The translations under genes were made by a program, and so were the position numbers. DNA of 64,000 nucleotides, from contig JAIXMG010000004.1 in assembly GCA_025201345.1 (NCBI GenBank), forward strand, positions 248,001-312,000, read 5' to 3'. This document shows, piece by piece, positions 59,675-64,000 of the stretch (positions within the stretch are counted from its first letter, which is position 1; each line of letters begins with the position of its first letter). The notes beneath the pieces are model-generated. The model had not been told where the DNA came from. It searched no databases and was given only the letters and a program-made list of their open reading frames with translations. Origin of the DNA: Thamnidium elegans (lineage: Eukaryota > Mucoromycota > Mucoromycetes > Mucorales > Mucoraceae).

Positions 59675-60660
59675 AGTTTATAAATTGGCAATGGAGAGAA
59701 AAAAAAAAAAAAAGAGAGAAAGAAAAAATGTGGAGATAAACGCTGTTTTTTATATAACTTACAAGCATGTGAAAAATATAAAATAAAAGCGGCAGGATCA
59801 ACCTTCACAAATAAAATAAAAAAGGCCCCCCAAAAAAAGTAAAAAAAAAGGGGGGGGGAACTGAGTTATACGGTGCTGATTTTATTTTTTTGGTAGTGGG
59901 TTTCAAACCAAAATGTTATGGAAAAAAGAACCAAAGACCGGTAAAAGGAGCGGGAAGGGACATAGAAACTAAGCCAGAAAGCGGTAACTAAGAAGAACTG
60001 TCGCTAAAAGCTCCTAATTTTCATTACTATTTTTGCCTCAAATAAACTCTGAATAAATAAAATATAAGAAACACATCGTATTACAGTTAAGAAGTTGATA
60101 CTTACATTTTCACTATTTTCAGAAATCTGTGATATTTTTTACTTCACTTTTATTTTTTTAAAAGTTATAATCCTCTTTAAACTCGGTACTTTTATTAAGG
60201 ACATCATTAACCTATTGATGATTATATTTTAAAGTAAACAAATTAACAAAAAAAAAAAAAAAAAAAAAAAGATGTGAAAGCTTTTGAAAAATGAACAGAA
60301 AATCTCCCCGCTTAAATTTAAGGCACCTTGAAGGCAACAAACTGAAAAACATAACAGGCAGCAAAAGCAAAAATAATGTTTGTTAAATTTATTACATAAG
60401 CCTATAGCCTAGTCCGGATGATGAACTTGCTGCCTTACTTTCCCGAAAGTTACCTGGTGTGATTTCACCTGTTCGACTTGATTATACTAGCTCATGTGTT
60501 GTTAAATAATGACCTTTTTTTTTTTTTTTTTTTTCCACAAATCCATATAGTCGTCAAGATCTAGTAATTTGTATGAGGACCTGCCTATTTTGGCCAACTA
60601 AGAATTGCTGATGGAGGCTAGGGTTATTCTAGTTGAAGGGATCATTTTACCTTGTTGGAT

Positions 60661-60680
60661 ACAAGCTCTTTGGAGCTTGT
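60661..60680. repeat. 8-bp perfect hairpin
   Basis: ACAAGCTC and GAGCTTGT with a 4-nt loop (TTTG). It may be chance; no poly(T) follows to suggest a terminator. Confidence 0.3.
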
Positions 60681-61055
60681 CAGTCTTGGGAGATTTCACA
60701 CAAACCAAATCTGACTTTTAAAACGAAATGATGATAAAAGTGATTAATTCAGTTGGTTAGGTTTACTATATATTTTTTTGAGGTTCCACAATAAATTTGT
60801 AAACTCGCGTTGGTAATAAAACAATAAGAAATAAACGCTAAGCAAAAAAAAATATATTGTTTTTTTTCGATCATAAATCTTACCGATCAAAATGTCATTA
60901 TGTAAAACTCGATCTTAACTCTAACAAATTTCTTGAGCTAACTTCTTCTATGCTTAATATAAAACGAGATAACTTTAACGTGCGGTGTAACTTGTTTGGC
61001 TTCGTTTTTCATTAATTGGCTCCGTTTAAATCGATCGTATTTTTTCTATTTTTTT

Positions 61056-61070
61056 TTATATATAAAAAGG
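61056..61070 (+). promoter_or_regulatory. TATA-like box of the zinc-ribbon gene
   Basis: TTTATATATAAAAAGG about 90 bp upstream of the ATG at 61157. A good TATA match with spacing normal for fungi. Confidence 0.45.
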
Positions 61071-61156
61071 GCCTCTGAATAATTGCTTTTTTCTTCTCTT
61101 CTAACCATTAATTTTAAAATTAACATATACAATCAATCAATACACACCTTTCCTAA

Positions 61157-61633
61157 ATGATCCAGCCTTTTATTTTCTGTAAGCGATTTTATTCACATTT
61201 AAAAATTAAAAATACTAAATTGTCAAACCTTTCTTTAGTTGGAGGCAAAGATAAGAAATTAGTACTCGAAAATGCTTCACATCCGTGTCCTCGTTGTAAG
61301 AGAAAAGATACAGTCCAATTAACACGCATTGAAAAGCGTCTGGTGATAATGAACAAGCGTATCGAATTACCCAACAGTATGCAAGTAAGATACGAATGTA
61401 GAAAATGCCAATGGAAAAATGAAACTTTACCGGATGATGATCCTTTATACCAATCCATTCCCAATGAAAAAGAAGAGTGTATCAGTCCTTATCTTCGAAA
61501 GGATAGTATTAGTCATAACAGTATTGTATCTACATCTTCAATTAGCGAAGGTTCCTCTCTCTACCTTTCCGTTTCTATTAATGAATCAACAAATTATTAC
61601 AAAAGAAGTAACAAGCACTTTTATAACTATTAA
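61157..61633 (+). CDS. Small zinc-ribbon protein, unknown function
   Basis: An intronless 158-residue protein. The N terminus (MIQPFIFCKRFYSHLKIKN) is basic and hydrophobic, compatible with mitochondrial targeting but not proof of it. A four-Cys ribbon follows: CPRC (about residue 49-52) and CRKC (about 87-90), separated by TVQLTRIEKRLVIMNKRIEL, which alternates beta-like hydrophobic residues as in zinc-ribbon-15-type folds. The C terminus is Ser-rich and low complexity. Two zinc-coordinating CxxC pairs are certain; family membership is inference. A TATA-like TATATATAAAAAGG (61056-61070) lies about 90 bp upstream. Confidence 0.7.
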   Translation: MIQPFIFCKRFYSHLKIKNTKLSNLSLVGGKDKKLVLENASHPCPRCKRKDTVQLTRIEKRLVIMNKRIELPNSMQVRYECRKCQWKNETLPDDDPLYQSIPNEKEECISPYLRKDSISHNSIVSTSSISEGSSLYLSVSINESTNYYKRSNKHFYNY

Positions 61634-63390
61634 TCTCTTTATACATATATATTCGCATACACCTACATACATACATAATTATATATACTTTATATTGAAT
61701 GATAATTCATTCATACCCCTTCACTTTGTAAATAAGATACACTCACACTCTTTCCCCGCCCCCCTTTTTTTTTTCTTTCTGTTGATACCAAATAAAAAAC
61801 GATTTAGAAACATGTAGATCATTGTTTCGAATTTTATAATAACAAAAATTATTTTGTGATAAGTACATATATGACAATTTTGCATTTGATAGGAGCAGAA
61901 CATAATAAGTTTAATTTAATAAAATGTCAGATAACCAAGCCAATCAAATTAAGCTGTCAACGCAGTTTATAAATGAGACTTACGGTCCGAGAACTCCTTG
62001 AGACATTTTTTTCCGAAAAAGTCAGCTTCTTTCTCCCCCACTTTACTTATGCAAGAAAAGAAGGGTCTTTTTTCTATCAATCGAAAGGTTTTACATGAAA
62101 CTTTGATTATTACGTAAGGCGACCCTTCTTCTATGAAACATACTCTGACCATGCGCTTACATCTATTTTTTTTTTTTTTTTTTTTTTGACAGAGTGGAGG
62201 ATTTATGCACACAAATAACCTTTTATTAGAATAAAATAGAAAACACAAATGTTTTTGTAATATGTTTCAGAGTGAGTTCATACAGTGATTCCACTACGAA
62301 CATAAGCCGTTTTTGGGGAGGTAAACCACCGCGTTTACAGATACTAAACTAAAGCATCAGTAAAAACACCTTTGTCTTTGCTTCGAAAAACCTTGTAGGC
62401 AAAGAGAGGAAAAGATCTCAAAATTAAAGCAGTAGCCCAAAAATACCACCGCACCATACCATCCAGATAACAAGATAAAACCAACAAGGGAGAACATTAC
62501 CAAACGAGGGAGGATAGTACCAGCAAGTAAATACGAAAGTACCACACATAAATAACCATCAGTATAAGAAGACAAGTCATCATACGATCCATTACGTATG
62601 TATTACCCAGAAGATGCTTAACAGGAATATCGTATGTAGTATCTGGCTTTGTCCAGACTTTTGATAAAAATAAAGCCTTTTGAGGCTCATAATATATATA
62701 ACCGATTTTATTTGTAAGAGTCTACATCTCTGTAAAATAGCTGACAAGATTAAAAAACTTTTTTTTTTTTTTTTTGACAACTAGTCCTTTAAAAGGCATT
62801 ATTTTCATGCTTATAAAGTGTAGTATTAATACATGTGCTTTCAATGGAAAAAATGTATTTGCTCTCTGATGAAACGGGACCCAAAAGTACTTGCTACAGA
62901 TATATCCATGGTCAAGAGAACTTAGACGTAACTCCCCGCATTCAAACAAGGGACTTTTTTTTTTTTTTTTTTTTTTTTGTATTTTATCAGATCCAAGTCC
63001 CCTTCCCCCGATTCTCATATATTTTATCTCCTACAGAACTAGTACAATTACAAGTAAAAGATGCACTTGAAGGAAGTAGTTGTGATAAATCAGGTACAGC
63101 TACTTAATGCAGTAGTCGTTTTTTGGTTTCGAAATAATTGTATTTTTGGGACCACTATCTAAATTTCAATTCTTTTTATTTGATAGCATAGATAATCAAT
63201 AGTTATAAAAAAAAAAAGACTTGCTAATATAATAAACAGGTGTATAATTGTCACTTGGAATAAGTACCAAAAAATAAAAAATGTTTGTACCACACCTACT
63301 GCAATCGTGTGATAGCTTGATAAATTAGCAAGTTATTTATTGTCTTTGGTTTTCAGGTAAAAATCATTGTATGTGCATTTGAAAAAGAAT

Positions 63391-63421
<31 letters not shown>

Positions 63422-63516
63422 GGTACGTCATTCGTGACAACTTTTACAACGTTTAAATATAATATATATATATTTTTTTTTTTCCTTTTTTTTTTTTTAT
63501 TTTAGATCCTTTACAA
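61634..63516. other. Intergenic, 1.9 kb, one unexplained frame
   Basis: Mostly AT-rich, with poly(T) at 62166-62187 and 62955-62978 and a poly(A) run of about 28 at 63391-63418. A hydrophobic minus-strand frame (62357-62602, YLCVVLSYLLAGTILPRLVMF..) has no Met at a sensible place and no known family; it may be a decayed membrane protein. A plus frame at 63010-63091 (ELVQLQVKDALEGSSCDKS) ends at a GT that could splice in frame to the TFIIF gene, but that intron would be unusually long. Confidence 0.35.
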
Positions 63517-64000
63517 ATGTCCATTTATAATACCTCTCGTACAGACAAAAGTAAAGTACGTGCACCTGTTCGTCGTGGCGCAGGACCTTTACGACCCGGT
63601 ATGGGTGCTCAACGGTTAATGGAACAACAAAGAGCTCAACAACAAATGCAACAACCTCAAGAAGAACTTACATTTAATGAGTTTCAATTAATGTCAACCT
63701 CCAAGCGTGGTCAAAACCACTTGATGGATTTCAAATCAAGTAAAAGAGTAGAACCAAACAAGTTTGCTCGTCCAGTAAAATTGCATCGTAAAGAAACCAA
63801 TTTTATTCCTTACAGACAATATATTCAAAATTTAAATGCACAAAATGCTGCTAATGCCGCTGCTGCCGCTGCTGCTGCCGCCAAAGCTGCTGCTATCATG
63901 GCAGGTACAACTATTCCAAACGATAATACAAATAATAAAATCAATAAAAATGTTGAAGATCTTGGTAATGAAATCTCACCCGATGGTCCTCAAGTCACCC
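63517..64000 (+). CDS. TFG1: TFIIF alpha subunit (Tfg1/RAP74), N-terminal part, cut by window end
   Basis: About 161 residues before the window ends. The signature is NEFQLMSTSKRGQNHLMDFKSSKRVEPNKFARPVKLHRKETNFIPY, which matches the N-terminal dimerisation region of TFIIF alpha (EF.L.S.sK.e...H.mkF.s...v....f..PVrLhRkd). It is preceded by a basic, Gln-rich segment (KVRAPVRRGAGPLRPGMGAQ) and followed by an Ala-rich tract from about 63845. TFIIF works with RNA polymerase II in initiation and elongation. The start is set at MSIYNTSRTDK (63517), just after a splice-like TTTTAG; an upstream exon ending near 63091 is possible. No stop is reached. Confidence 0.78.
   Translation, partial: MSIYNTSRTDKSKVRAPVRRGAGPLRPGMGAQRLMEQQRAQQQMQQPQEELTFNEFQLMSTSKRGQNHLMDFKSSKRVEPNKFARPVKLHRKETNFIPYRQYIQNLNAQNAANAAAAAAAAAKAAAIMAGTTIPNDNTNNKINKNVEDLGNEISPDGPQVT

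Larger units (their letters stand above)
59675..61156. other. Intergenic, divergent promoter region
   Basis: 1.5 kb between the patatin gene (minus) and the zinc-ribbon gene (plus). Contains a poly(A) run of about 24 (60248-60270), a poly(T) run (60513-60533), a perfect 8-bp inverted repeat (60661-60680) and a 33-codon coding-like stretch (60411-60509) without a start. No gene called. Confidence 0.35.

Noticed and set aside
1..64000. CRISPR arrays, rRNA, bacterial operons, or a prophage
   Set aside because: Spliceosomal introns throughout and no direct-repeat/spacer arrays; this is eukaryotic nuclear DNA.

Overview
The window looks like nuclear DNA of a Mucoromycota fungus, most likely a member of the Mucorales. 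Evidence: AT-rich DNA with many homopolymer tracts, short GT-AG introns (about 50-110 bp) in most genes, a LOV/PAS white-collar photoreceptor, a DPP8/9-type peptidase, a Tgl-type patatin protein, and a Mucorales-type PD-(D/E)XK-like hypothetical gene at the left edge. Species cannot be named from the sequence. Exon joins given here were made by eye from splice signals and reading frame. Layout: (1) 1-3.1 kb is repeat-rich. A lineage-type hypothetical gene is broken by a 171-bp TA-flanked MITE, followed by a 5'-truncated LINE with poly(A) tail and target-site duplication, and by a decayed P450 relict. (2) 3.2-12.1 kb is a minus-strand cytochrome P450 array: three apparently intact six-exon genes and one deletion pseudogene. 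The last two units also share promoter and downstream flank, so whole units were duplicated. (3) 13.0-20.6 kb: a possible F-box remnant, a FYVE-armadillo protein with a 17-nt microexon, translation elongation factor eEF1B-gamma, and a white-collar-1-like LOV/PAS/zinc-finger protein whose last exon is reached through a GC-AG intron. (4) 22.0-32.7 kb: an intronless seven-helix membrane protein, a DPP8/9-type prolyl peptidase, two tandem Sel1-repeat genes with mosaic identity, a membrane-anchored RING E3 (RNF5/RMA1 type), and a universal stress protein gene convergent with it. (5) 33.6-38.8 kb: one very large DUF3712/Tag1-like single-pass protein. (6) 38.9-43.3 kb: a 4.5-kb stretch with no recognisable gene. 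(7) 43.3-57.3 kb, all plus strand: a coiled-coil/2xSH3/DH/PH RhoGEF with a duplicated SH3 exon, acetyl-CoA synthetase, a polyQ DUF3020 nuclear protein, and an F-box + ZnF-UBP + DUSP protein. (8) 57.3-64.0 kb: a Tgl-type patatin protein that appears to have lost both catalytic dyad residues (minus), a small zinc-ribbon protein, and the 5' part of the TFIIF alpha subunit gene, cut by the window end. There is no obvious single pathway cluster apart from the P450 array. Several genes share themes (ubiquitin: RING E3 and F-box/DUSP; phosphoinositide and Rho signalling: FYVE and RhoGEF; lipid and acetate metabolism: patatin, ACS), but no operon-like coupling is implied. The strongest leads are the patatin pseudoenzyme candidate, the F-box/ZnF-UBP/DUSP architecture, the MITE-disrupted gene, the FYVE microexon, and the white-collar protein with GC-AG intron and unusual zinc finger.
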